DNA of 64,000 bases from Azoarcus sp. DD4. GTDB lineage: Bacteria; Pseudomonadota; Gammaproteobacteria; Burkholderiales; Rhodocyclaceae. The position numbers were made by a program, and so were the translations under genes. The DNA lies in contig NZ_CP022958.1 in assembly GCF_006496635.1 (NCBI RefSeq), positions 4,960,001 through 5,024,000 on the forward strand. Reading direction: 5' to 3'. Shown piece after piece: positions 1 to 9,813 of the stretch. Position 1 is the stretch's first letter; the number at the start of each line of letters is the position of its first letter. Under the pieces are notes generated by a model. It did no database searches. It worked only from the letters and a program-made list of their open reading frames with translations, and was not told the DNA's origin.

Positions 1-63
1 ACCGCGCACATGGTGGCCGAAACCCGGCGGCGCGGCGGCGAGGTGATACGCATCCCGCCCTGA
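1..63 (+). CDS. 3' end of an unidentified gene (partial)
   Basis: An open frame enters from the left edge and stops at TGA 61-63, leaving 20 codons that end EVIRIPP. Its GC-rich third positions look coding, but the fragment is too short to assign a family. It lies 61 bp before the patatin gene on the same strand, so it could belong to the same transcription unit. Confidence 0.4.
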   Translation, partial: TAHMVAETRRRGGEVIRIPP

Positions 64-124
64 ACAGGCGGGGACAGCTGCCGATTCCGCACCGGACCCG
101 CGCCCTACCCACACGGAGGCCAGC

Positions 125-1303
125 ATGAACCAGCCCCTGATAGACCGCATCCAGCAGCCCGGCCCCAAGAAGATCCTCGCCTGCGACGGCGGCGGCATCC
201 TTGGCCTGATCAGCGTGGAAATCCTCGCCCGGCTGGAAGCGGCGCTGCGCAAGCGGCTGGACAAGCCCGACCTGGTGCTGGCCGACTGGTTCGACTTCGT
301 CTGCGGCACCAGCACCGGCGCGGTGATCGCCACCTGCATCGCCAGCGGCATGGAAATGGACCGCATCCGCAGCTTCTACATCGACAGCGGCGCCCAGATG
401 TTCGACAAGGCCTCGCTCTTCAAGCGCCTGCGCTACAGCTACGAGGACGAGCCGCTCGCCGCCAAGCTGCGCACCGAGTTCGACCGCGCGCTCGGGCACA
501 CGCCGGCAGCCGCCGAAGCCCATGCCACGCTCGGCGCGGCCCGCCTGCAAACCCTGCTGATGCTGGTGATGCGCAACCACAGTACCGATTCGCCGTGGCC
601 GATCTCCAACAATCCCTTCGCCCGCTACAACCAACCCGCCCGCAAGGACTGCAACCTGCGCCTGCCGCTGTGGCAGCTGGTGCGCGCCAGCACCGCCGCG
701 CCCACCTTCTTCCCGCCCGAGGTGGTGACCTTCGCCGAGGGCACGCCGGACGAATACCGCTTCGTCTTCGTCGACGGCGGCGTCACCACCTACAACAACC
801 CGGCCTTCCTCGCCTTCCAGATGGCGACTACCCGGCCCTACGCGATCAACTGGGAAACCGGAGCGGACAAGCTGATGATCGTCTCGGTCGGCACCGGCAG
901 CGCCGCCAAGGCCCGCCCCAGCCTCGGCGCCGACGACGAATGGCTGCTCGACCATGCGAAGAACATCCCGTCGGCCTTGATGAACGCCGCCTCCGCGGGC
1001 TGGGACATGGCCTGCCGCAGCCTGGGCGAATGCCGCCACGGCGCCGCCATCGACCGCGAGTTCGGCGACATGGTGATGACGCCGGGCAGCGCGCCCAACT
1101 GGACCGGCACCAAGCTGTTCGGTTACGTCCGCTACGACCCCGACGTCAGCCGCGCCGGCCTGGACGCGCTCGGCCTGGCCGACGTTGCCGCGGAGCACGT
1201 GCAGCAGCTGGATTCCATCGCCCACATCGACGACATCCAGCGTGTCGGCCGCACCTATGCCGAAGCGCATGTGAGCATCGACCACCTGCGGGGCTTCGCC
1301 TGA
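125..1303 (+). CDS. Patatin-like phospholipase
   Basis: A 392-aa patatin-fold acyl hydrolase, expected to cleave acyl esters of membrane phospholipids. The oxyanion loop is DGGGILGL at residues 21-28, the nucleophile elbow is GTSTG with Ser63, and the catalytic Asp is D217 in VDGG. The usual Arg of DGGGxRG is replaced (GILG), which is uncommon for bacterial patatins. There is no signal peptide, so it is probably cytosolic. The ATG follows GGAGG by 7 bases. The next gene starts 39 bp downstream on the same strand and carries a deoxyribosyltransferase/TIR-like domain with a TPR-like tail. That pairing fits patatins used as membrane-damaging effectors in anti-phage or conflict systems (inference). 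No CD-NTase cyclase is next door, so it is not an evident CBASS CapV. A housekeeping lipase remains possible. Confidence 0.85.
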   Translation: MNQPLIDRIQQPGPKKILACDGGGILGLISVEILARLEAALRKRLDKPDLVLADWFDFVCGTSTGAVIATCIASGMEMDRIRSFYIDSGAQMFDKASLFKRLRYSYEDEPLAAKLRTEFDRALGHTPAAAEAHATLGAARLQTLLMLVMRNHSTDSPWPISNNPFARYNQPARKDCNLRLPLWQLVRASTAAPTFFPPEVVTFAEGTPDEYRFVFVDGGVTTYNNPAFLAFQMATTRPYAINWETGADKLMIVSVGTGSAAKARPSLGADDEWLLDHAKNIPSALMNAASAGWDMACRSLGECRHGAAIDREFGDMVMTPGSAPNWTGTKLFGYVRYDPDVSRAGLDALGLADVAAEHVQQLDSIAHIDDIQRVGRTYAEAHVSIDHLRGFA

Positions 1304-1342
1304 GGCCCACCCGGGTTCCGCGCCATTCCGGAGGGGCGAGCG

Positions 1343-2752
1343 ATGAAGGGCACCTGCTTCGTGATCCAGGGCTTCGGCAAGAAGACCGACTACACCGACG
1401 GCCGCATCCTCGACCTCGACGCCTCCTACGAAATCATCCGCGAGGCGGTGGAAGCGGCCGGGCTCGACTGCGTCCGCGCCGACGAGATCGTGCACAGCGG
1501 CACCATAGACAAACCGATGTACGAAATGCTGCTGGAGGCCGACCTCGTCATCGCCGATCTCTCCACCTACAACGTCAATGCCGCCTTCGAGCTCGGCGTG
1601 CGCTACGGCCTGCGTCCGCGCGCCACGCTGATCGTCGCCGAGGAGCAGTTCCGCAATCCCTTCGACGTCAGCCACATCGCCATCCGCCGCTATCGCCATC
1701 TGGGTGAAGAGGTCGGCTACAAGGAAGCCAAGCGCTTCCGCACCGAACTGCAGCAGGCGATCGAAGCACTGCTCGCCGGCAACGCCACCGACAGCCCGGT
1801 CTACACCTTCCTGCCCGAACTGCAGCCGCCGCAACCCGCCCCGCGGGGGGTGCCGCGCATGGCGGACGCGCGGGAGCCGGTCGGCAGCCCACCGCCGCCA
1901 GCCGGGGCCGATCCCTTCGCCTCACCGCCATCGCCGCCGCCAGCTCCGGCTGTACCGCTGCCGGGCTCGCCGCTTCCGCCTCCCGCCGCGCCGGAAGCCG
2001 TGCCGCCCACCGCCAAGGCCCTGCTCGAGGCGGCGCGCGCCTGCATCAATCCGCCGCCGGGCCAGCCGAGCGACTTCGCCACCGCGCGCATGCTGCTCGA
2101 ACAAGTGCGGGTGCAGCGCCCCAACGATCCCTTCGTGCTGCAGCAGCTCGCCTTCGCCACCTACAAATCGCGCCAACCGACGACCGAAGCCGCATTGCAG
2201 GCGGCGCGCAGCATCCTGCTGGAACTCGGTCCGGCCACCACCAACGATCCGGAAACCCTCGGCCTGTGGGGCGCGGTTCACAAGCGGCTGTGGGACGCGC
2301 ACCGCCAGCCGGCCGATCTGGACGAGGCGATCAACGCCTACGAGCGCGGCTACTTCCTGCGCCAGGACGGCTACAACGGCATCAACCTCGCCTTCCTGTT
2401 CGACGTGCGGGCGCTCGAAGCGCTGCGCCGGGGCGATGGCGCCGCACACGACGAAGCCACCGCCGACCTGGTCCAGGCGCGGCGCATCCGCGGGGAACTG
2501 CTGCGCCGCGCCGCCGATGCGGGCGCCATGGATGCGCCGCGATGTCGCGACGAGGGCGCGACCGCGGCGCGCTACTGGCAGCTCGCCATCCTGTGGGAGG
2601 CGGCGGTCGGCCTCGGTGACGAAGCCCGGGCGACCCAGCTCGACGCCGAGGCGCGCGCGCTGCCCGTGGCGGAATGGATGCAGACCACCCGGCTGGAGCA
2701 AGGCGCCCTGCTGCGCAGCCTGCTGACCGACATCGCCGCACGCCGGCCCTGA
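1343..2752 (+). CDS. Deoxyribosyltransferase/TIR-like domain protein with proline-rich linker and TPR-like (TPR-S/DUF4071-type) tail
   Basis: A 469-aa protein in three parts. Residues 1 to about 150 form a Rossmann-like domain with the hallmark ADLSTYNVNAAFELGVR; Glu83 sits where nucleoside 2-deoxyribosyltransferase and TIR NADases carry their catalytic Glu. Residues of about 155-215 are a Pro/Ala-rich linker. The helical rest, to 469, reads like degenerate tetratricopeptide repeats and resembles the TRAFs-binding/TPR-S (DUF4071) domain described in predicted prokaryotic immune proteins. A nucleotide- or NAD-directed role controlled by the sensor tail is inferred, not shown. It lies 39 bp after the patatin gene with a GGAGGGG ribosome site before ATG, so the two are probably co-transcribed. 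The fold assignment rests on motif reading only. Confidence 0.72.
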   Translation: MKGTCFVIQGFGKKTDYTDGRILDLDASYEIIREAVEAAGLDCVRADEIVHSGTIDKPMYEMLLEADLVIADLSTYNVNAAFELGVRYGLRPRATLIVAEEQFRNPFDVSHIAIRRYRHLGEEVGYKEAKRFRTELQQAIEALLAGNATDSPVYTFLPELQPPQPAPRGVPRMADAREPVGSPPPPAGADPFASPPSPPPAPAVPLPGSPLPPPAAPEAVPPTAKALLEAARACINPPPGQPSDFATARMLLEQVRVQRPNDPFVLQQLAFATYKSRQPTTEAALQAARSILLELGPATTNDPETLGLWGAVHKRLWDAHRQPADLDEAINAYERGYFLRQDGYNGINLAFLFDVRALEALRRGDGAAHDEATADLVQARRIRGELLRRAADAGAMDAPRCRDEGATAARYWQLAILWEAAVGLGDEARATQLDAEARALPVAEWMQTTRLEQGALLRSLLTDIAARRP

Positions 2753-2774
2753 ACGGCCGGCGCCGGCGGCGTAC

Positions 2775-3674
2775 TCACACCGTCTTGAGCTGGCGGGCGG
2801 TGAGTTTGGGATCGTCGATGCGGTAGGCCAGCTTGATCGCCTCCCAGGCTTCCTCGGCGGTTTCCACGTACTGGAACAGGTCGAGGTCTTCCGGACTGAT
2901 CACGCCGTCCTCCACCAGCACGTCGAAGTTGATCAGGCGCTCCCAGAACTCGCGCCCGAACAGGATGATGGGCCGGCGGCGGATCTTGCGCGTCTGCGTC
3001 AGCGTCATCGCCTCGAAGAGTTCGTCCAGCGTGCCGAAACCGCCGGGGAAACTCACCAGCGCCACCGCCCGCATCAGGAAGTGCATCTTGCGGATGGCGA
3101 AGTAGTGAAACTGGAAGCACAGCTCGGGCGTGATGTAGGGATTGGGCGCCTCCTCGAAGGGCAGGTAGATGTTCATGCCCATGCTGCGCCCGCCGGCCTC
3201 GTAGGCGCCGCGGTTGCCGGCCTCCATGATGCCCGGGCCGCCGCCGGTGGAAATGATCACCGGCTCGCCGAGCGCATCGGATTCGCGCGTGACCAGTTCG
3301 CCGAAGCGGCGTGCCTGCTCGTAGTAGTGCGACATCCGCAGGGTGCGCTCGGCCCGGGCGATCGCCGCCTCGTCGCCGCTGGCCGCGGCATCGGCCAGCA
3401 TGGTCTCGGCCACGTCCCTGGGTTTGAAGCGGGCGCTGCCGAACACGACGATGGTCGAGGCAACACCCTGGTCCTGCTGGATCAGTTCGGGTTTCATCAG
3501 TTCCAGCTGCAGCCGCACCGGACGCAGCTCGTCGCGCAGCAGGAACTCGTTGTCGGTAAAGGCCATGCGGAAGGAGCTGCCGGGGCCGTCGTAGGGCGTG
3601 GCAGGCTTGGGCGCGACCGCTTCGTCATGCGCGGAAGGAAAATTGCGGACCTTGAGCTTGTTGGTATCCATCAT
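2775..3674 (-). CDS. LOG family (TIGR00730-type) nucleotide-processing protein
   Basis: Encodes about 299 aa with both LOG/lysine-decarboxylase-like signatures: GGGPGIMEAGNRGA, and PGGFGTLDELFE, the PGGxGTxxE loop that contacts the nucleotide phosphate. Members hydrolyse nucleotide 5'-monophosphates or cytokinin ribotides, and bacterial ones often act in nucleotide turnover. The start is one of two adjacent ATGs (3674 or 3671) just after an AGAGAGCGA stretch; an upstream in-frame ATG at 3755 lacks such a site. It converges on the TPR-tail gene with a 22-bp gap and diverges from the uracil-catabolism operon. The substrate cannot be told from sequence. Confidence 0.85.
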   Translation of the reverse strand: MMDTNKLKVRNFPSAHDEAVAPKPATPYDGPGSSFRMAFTDNEFLLRDELRPVRLQLELMKPELIQQDQGVASTIVVFGSARFKPRDVAETMLADAAASGDEAAIARAERTLRMSHYYEQARRFGELVTRESDALGEPVIISTGGGPGIMEAGNRGAYEAGGRSMGMNIYLPFEEAPNPYITPELCFQFHYFAIRKMHFLMRAVALVSFPGGFGTLDELFEAMTLTQTRKIRRRPIILFGREFWERLINFDVLVEDGVISPEDLDLFQYVETAEEAWEAIKLAYRIDDPKLTARQLKTV

Positions 3675-4140
3675 TTCGCTCGCTCTCTGAAATTGAAGTG
3701 TGACCCCGGCCGGACGTCTCCCGCCCGCATCATCTCTCTGCAAGGCCGATGCCATCGGCGGCGCTCACGCAGGATTGGACAGTACAGGGACGCGGCGCGC
3801 TCCGCACGCGGAGCCGAAAACAATGGCGCCGCCGTGACGCAACACACACCCGCCCGCGGCCGGCGCTTGCCGCGCCCCGGCTTCGCGGCGCCCACTGCAT
3901 GCTGCACGGGCGATGTTTCAGCGCACCACGCGCGCACACGCCGCGGCGGGCGGCAAGCGCAAGCGCCCCATTCCGGTGCGCTGCAACCCGCAGAACGCGG
4001 CAAAGGCCGGCCGCGACCGTGGCATGGATCTCGCTCGCCACAGGGTGAAGCTATCGTGGTCGGCGCAGCGGGACACCACCGGAACATCGGCCTGTGAACA
4101 CGCGTCGCGGATCGTCCTGCATCCGTTCGAGGAGTTCGCC
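3675..4140. other. 466-bp divergent intergenic region
   Basis: Lies between the LOG gene and URC1, which point away from each other, so it should hold both promoters. Open frames cross it but have no ribosome site or recognisable product. No clear -35/-10 pair, operator palindrome or riboswitch was seen. A GAGGAG ribosome site ends 6-7 bases before the URC1 ATG. Confidence 0.5.
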
Positions 4141-5378
<1,238 letters not shown>

Positions 5379-5382
<4 letters not shown>

Positions 5383-6668
5383 CGCTCGCCACTGCCAATC
5401 CGCCCGCCGCGGCCGCCGGCTGGCACACCCCGGTCGCTGACGACCACCCGGCCGCCGCACTGCTCAACGCCCAGGCGGTGCGGGCGCGCTGCGCAGCGGT
5501 GATGCGCCACGTCGAGGCCGGCCGCTCGCCGCTGTTCAGCTGGCACCCGGAACAATTGCCCGCCGCCGCGGCCTACGTCGCCGACACCATACGCCGCGAC
5601 TATCCCGACCTCGCCGTGCCCTACCACAGCCGCTGGCGCCACTTCGAAGCCGGCGGCATCGACCGCTGGACAGCCCTTGCCGGGGCCGCTGGGCTGGATG
5701 GCGCGCCGCTGGAGCGTGCCCGCGTCGCCTTCGATCTGGTGATCCCCAGCGTGCTGCTGGATGCCGGCGCCGGCGCCGGCTGGCGCTACCGCGACGCCGC
5801 CCACGACCTCACGCTGGCGCGCTCCGAAGGACTGGGGGTGGCGAGCTTCGAACTATTCACCGCCGGCACCCTGTCGGCCGACCCGGCGCTGCCGCTGCGC
5901 TGCGACGCCGCCGCGCTGGCGCGGCTGGACACCGCCACCCTCGCCGCCGCCTTCCAGGCCAGCCCGGCCAACCCGCTGGTTGGCCTCGACGGCCGCGCCG
6001 CGCTGCTGCGCCGGCTGGGCGAGGTGATCGCGGCGACGCCCGCCGTGTTCGGCCGGCCGGCACGGCTGGGCAACATCGTCGATTACCTCGCTGCCCGCAG
6101 CAGCGACGGTGCGATAGACGCCGGCGAGTTGCTCGCCCTGCTGCTGCGCGCGCTCGGCCCGGTATGGCCGGGCCGCATCGCGCTGGACGGCGTATCGCTC
6201 GGCGACTGCTGGCGCCACCCGGCACTCGCCGCCAGCGCGGTGGATGCGGGCGGCGACCTGCTGCCATTCCACAAGCTCACCCAGTGGCTCGCCTACTCGC
6301 TGCTCGAACCGCTGCAGCAGGCCGGTTTCCGCATCACCGGCGTGGACACCCTCACCGGCCTGCCGGAATACCGCAACGGCGGCCTACTGCTCGATTTCGG
6401 CGTGATCGCCGCCCGCGATCCGGCCTTCCACACCACGCCGTGGACGGTGGACGCGCCGGCCATCGTCGAATGGCGCGCACTCACGGTGATCGGGCTGGAC
6501 CGCCTGGCCGAGGCGGTGCGCGCCGAACTGGGCCTGTCCGCCGCCGACTTCCCGCTGCCCTGCGTGCTGCAGGGCGGCAGCTGGTCGGCCGGCCGGCGCA
6601 TCGCCGCCGAACGCCGGCCGGGCGGCCCGCCGCCGCTGCTCATCATCAGCGACGGCACGGTTTTCTGA
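5379..6668 (+). CDS. URC4/DUF1688 uracil-catabolism protein
   Basis: A 429-aa protein of the DUF1688 (URC4) family, with recognisable stretches such as YHSRWRHFEAGG near residues 82-93 and FHKLTQWLAYSLLEP in the C-terminal half. Family members are required for the URC pathway of pyrimidine breakdown, although the chemistry of this step is poorly defined. It overlaps URC1 by ATGA and is followed by upp after 16 bp, giving a compact three-gene operon. No signal peptide or membrane segment is present, so it is cytosolic. Confidence 0.88.
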
Positions 6669-6684
6669 CCCCCGGGAGCACGCC

Positions 6685-7317
6685 ATGCATCCGTCCGTCA
6701 CCGTGATCGACCATCCGCTGCTGCAGCACAAGCTGTCCATCGTGCGCAGCGCCGACACCACCACCGACAACTTCCGCCGTCTGGTGCGCGAGATCGCCTC
6801 GATGATGGCCTACGAGGTCACCCGCGACCTCGCCACCGAGCTGGTCAGCGTCACCACGCCGATCGCCGAATGCAAGGTGCCGATGATCGCCGGCAAGAAG
6901 CTCTGCCTGGTGTCCATCCTGCGCGCCGGCAACGGCATGCTGGACGGCATGATCGACCTGCTGCCCGGCGCCCGCGTCGGTCACATCGGCCTCTACCGCG
7001 ACCCGCACACGCTGCAGCCGGTGGAGTACTACTTCAAGCTGCCGGAGGATGTCGAGGAGCGCGACGTCATCGTCGTCGACCCGATGCTCGCCACCGGCAA
7101 TTCCGCCTGCGCGGCGCTGTCGCGGCTGAAGGAAGAAGGCGTGACCAGCCTCAAGCTGGTCTGCCTGCTGGCCTCGCCGGAAGGGCTGGCGGCGCTCGCC
7201 GCCCACCATCCCGACGTGCCGGTGACGGCCGCGGCGATCGACAGCCATCTCGACGAGCACGGCTACATCGTGCCCGGCCTGGGCGACGCCGGCGATCGTC
7301 TGTTCGGCACGCGCTGA
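6685..7317 (+). CDS. upp: Uracil phosphoribosyltransferase
   Basis: A 210-aa type I phosphoribosyltransferase of normal Upp length. The PRPP-binding motif is DPMLATGNSA at residues 132-141, with the flexible-loop region ILRAGNGMLDG and the C-terminal uracil-binding segment GYIVPGLGDAGDR. It makes UMP from uracil and PRPP. Here it closes the URC operon, where UMP formation is the entry reaction (the role called URC6 in yeast), and could also serve salvage. The preceding CCCGGGAG provides a ribosome site. Confidence 0.95.
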   Translation: MHPSVTVIDHPLLQHKLSIVRSADTTTDNFRRLVREIASMMAYEVTRDLATELVSVTTPIAECKVPMIAGKKLCLVSILRAGNGMLDGMIDLLPGARVGHIGLYRDPHTLQPVEYYFKLPEDVEERDVIVVDPMLATGNSACAALSRLKEEGVTSLKLVCLLASPEGLAALAAHHPDVPVTAAAIDSHLDEHGYIVPGLGDAGDRLFGTR

Positions 7318-7326
7318 TCCTGCCCG

Positions 7327-7348
7327 CGGGCGCCCGCCGCGGCGCCCG
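7327..7348 (+). terminator. Hairpin after the URC operon
   Basis: An 8-bp GC stem (CGGGCGCC with GGCGCCCG, 6-nt loop) begins 10 bp after the upp stop. No T-tract follows, so intrinsic termination is uncertain. Confidence 0.4.
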
Positions 7349-7470
7349 TGCAACACGTGGTGCATTTCCGCACGGTCGCTGCGGCGCGCCGCCGGTAACA
7401 TTTGTGCGTTGCAAACACGGCCCACCTGCCCCGCCGTCCAACCCTCACCCGACAAGAAGACGAACTCACG

Positions 7471-8553
7471 ATGCCCGTCGGCTCCCGTTCCGCCCGACTT
7501 TTCCGGGCCTTCCGCACCTGCGCCGCCCTGATGGCCGCCGCCGTGTTCTCCACCGCTCATGCCGCACCACTGATCGCCAGCGAGGTGCTGCAGCAGTTCA
7601 ACCTCGTCGTCTTCGAAGACGCGAGATCGAGTTCCCACGTGGATGGCCGCAGCTATATCGGCGGCAACCTGCAGGGCGGCGACTATGTGCAACACCCGAA
7701 CGACATGCCCGTCTCGGCCTACGCCGGCCTGGTGGTGCGCGGCAACGCCTCCAACCTGAATGTGAACGGCGGCGGCATCAGCGTCGGCGGCAACCTCAGC
7801 ACCGCCAACATCAACAGCGGCGCTGCCTATGTCGGTGGCAACGCCAGCAATGTGAACTTCAACGGCGGCAGCGCCTACGTCGGCGGCACGAGCACCGGCA
7901 GCAACTTCAACGGCGGACTCAGCAGCAGCGCTACCGTGCAGGCCGCGCCCGACGGCATCGAGGACACCCTGCGCAACCTGTCGCAGCAGCTCGCCGGTCT
8001 GGCCGACACCGGCGGCACGGTCTCGGTCAATGGCAACCGGGCAAGCTTCCGCGCCGTCGCCAATACGGACGGGCTGGCGGTGTTCGACCTCAGCACGATC
8101 GACACCACGCGGTTCAAGACCGGCGAGTTCTCCTTCGACATCGGCGATGCGGACGTGGTGGTCTTCAACGTCGATGAACTGGTGGTCGACATCGTTGCCA
8201 ACTTCCTCGCCGGCAGCGCGCAATCCCTGGGCTCCAGGCTCATCTGGAATTTCTACAACGCCACCGACATCACGCTGCACAGCCAGTTCGGCGGCACGGT
8301 GCTCGCCCCCAACGCGGCCCTGACCAACTACAACAACATCGAAGGCAGCGTGGTGGTGAATTCGCTCGCACAGTACGGCGAGATCCACCTGCAGCCGCTC
8401 GCCGCCGACCTCCCGCCGGACAGCCGCACCGTGCCGGAGCCGGGCAGCCTTGCACTGGCGCTCGGCGCGCTGCTACTGCTCGCGGGGATAACCCGGAGCC
8501 GTCGGCCGCTGCGCGTGCAGCCGGCGCGCAACGGACTGGGCGCCCGGGCCTGA
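7471..8553 (+). CDS. Choice-of-anchor A family exported protein with PEP-CTERM sorting signal
   Basis: A 360-aa exported protein. An N-terminal signal peptide ends near AHAAP. The middle is a repetitive Gly/Asn-rich choice-of-anchor A domain with repeated VGGN(L/A)S and (F/L)NGG units. The C-terminus is a PEP-CTERM signal: VPEPGS at about residue 321, a hydrophobic helix, then TRSRR. Family members are handled by an exosortase and are linked to exopolysaccharide or cell-surface matrix. The ATG at 7471 is preferred over one 69 bases upstream because it places the signal peptide correctly. No exosortase gene is in this window. It is alone between a hairpin and a convergent dehydrogenase gene. 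Confidence 0.88.
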   Translation: MPVGSRSARLFRAFRTCAALMAAAVFSTAHAAPLIASEVLQQFNLVVFEDARSSSHVDGRSYIGGNLQGGDYVQHPNDMPVSAYAGLVVRGNASNLNVNGGGISVGGNLSTANINSGAAYVGGNASNVNFNGGSAYVGGTSTGSNFNGGLSSSATVQAAPDGIEDTLRNLSQQLAGLADTGGTVSVNGNRASFRAVANTDGLAVFDLSTIDTTRFKTGEFSFDIGDADVVVFNVDELVVDIVANFLAGSAQSLGSRLIWNFYNATDITLHSQFGGTVLAPNAALTNYNNIEGSVVVNSLAQYGEIHLQPLAADLPPDSRTVPEPGSLALALGALLLLAGITRSRRPLRVQPARNGLGARA

Positions 8554-8563
8554 ACCCGCCGGG

Positions 8564-9670
8564 CTAGACGGCGGTACGCGCCGCCTTGCGCCTGCGGCCT
8601 TCGGCGTCGGCCACCTTGAGCGCGGCCAGTACCCGCCGCGGCGACACTTCCGCCGGTTCGTTGTGGATGGTCTCGCCCGGCGCGCAGGCGGCAGTCGCCG
8701 CAATCAGCAGTTCCTCGTCGCTCACGCCGCCGAGGCCGATCTCGGCCAGCGTCACCGGCAGGCCGACCGCCAGGCAGAAGTCATAGACGGTGTCTATCAT
8801 CGCCGGCTTCTTATCGGCCAGGAACATCAGCCCCTGCACGCCGATCGCCACCTTTTCGCCATGCCAGGCGCCGTGGCTTTGCGGCAGCGCCGTCAGGCCG
8901 TTGTGGATGGCGTGCGCTGCGGCCAGCCCGCCGCTCTCGAAGCCGAGGCCCGACAACAGCGTGTTGGCTTCGACGACGTGCTCCAGCGCCGGCGTGACCA
9001 CGCCCTGCTCGGCGCTCAGCTTGGCGAGCGGACCGTACTCCAGCAGGGTCTCGTGGCACAGCCGCGCGAGTGCATAGGCGGTCATCGGGCCAATGCGGCC
9101 AGTCATGTTGGCGCCGCGCTTGGTACGGCAGTCTTCGGCCTCGAACCAGGTCGAAAAGGCGTCGCCCATCCCCGCAACCAGCAGCCGCACCGGCGCCCGC
9201 ACGATGACGCCGGTATCCACCAGCACGGTATCGGGGTTGTGCGGCAGCACCAGGTAGCGCTTGAAGGCGCCATCGCGGGTGTAGATCACCGACAGCGCGC
9301 TGCAGGGCGCATCGGTAGAGGCAAGCGTCGGCGCGATCAGCGTGCGTGCCTGCAGTTCGTAGGCAACTGCCTTGGCAGTGTCGAGCGCCTTGCCGCCGCC
9401 GATGCCGGCCACCACGTCGGCGCCTTCGCGCTGCGCGAGCGCGACCAGGCGCGCGATTTCCTCGTCGGAACACTCACCGCCGAACCGCACTTCGACCGCG
9501 GCAAGCTGCTGACCGATGCCTTCGCGCACGGTGTCGGCGAGGTGTTCCAGCACATAGGGATCGCACACCAGCAGCACCTTGCTGCCGAGGCGGGCGGCCT
9601 CCTCGCCGAGCGTGGCGAGCGCGCCTTCACCCTGTACGTAACGTCCGGGAAAGATGGCGGTGGTGATCAT
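8564..9670 (-). CDS. GldA-like iron/zinc-containing alcohol (glycerol) dehydrogenase
   Basis: A 368-aa member of the glycerol dehydrogenase branch of group III metal-dependent alcohol dehydrogenases. The NAD site is GIGGGKALDTAKA. The metal ligands are D170, H253 and H270, matching the spacing of E. coli GldA (D173, H256, H274). The start at 9670 follows AAGGAG; an upstream extension lacks support. The gene is divergent from cytosine deaminase across 143 bp, so the two may share control. Glycerol/dihydroxyacetone is the default substrate. Reduction of a small aldehyde from pyrimidine breakdown, for example towards 3-hydroxypropionate, is a speculative alternative. Confidence 0.87.
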   Translation of the reverse strand: MITTAIFPGRYVQGEGALATLGEEAARLGSKVLLVCDPYVLEHLADTVREGIGQQLAAVEVRFGGECSDEEIARLVALAQREGADVVAGIGGGKALDTAKAVAYELQARTLIAPTLASTDAPCSALSVIYTRDGAFKRYLVLPHNPDTVLVDTGVIVRAPVRLLVAGMGDAFSTWFEAEDCRTKRGANMTGRIGPMTAYALARLCHETLLEYGPLAKLSAEQGVVTPALEHVVEANTLLSGLGFESGGLAAAHAIHNGLTALPQSHGAWHGEKVAIGVQGLMFLADKKPAMIDTVYDFCLAVGLPVTLAEIGLGGVSDEELLIAATAACAPGETIHNEPAEVSPRRVLAALKVADAEGRRRKAARTAV

Positions 9671-9813
9671 GACCTGACTCCTTGCGGCTGACGAGCCATG
9701 CTGGCTCAATAGTTGCAAGTCTCCGCCGGTGTGCTGACGCGGCATTGATAGAGGTCAACGCCGGACGGATCCGCAGCGCAGCCGCCCCAACGCCCAAGCA
9801 GGAGGAAGCCCCC

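Noticed and set aside
125..1303. Patatin as a CBASS CapV effector
   Set aside because: No CD-NTase, Cap2/Cap3 or other CBASS gene is within the visible neighbourhood.
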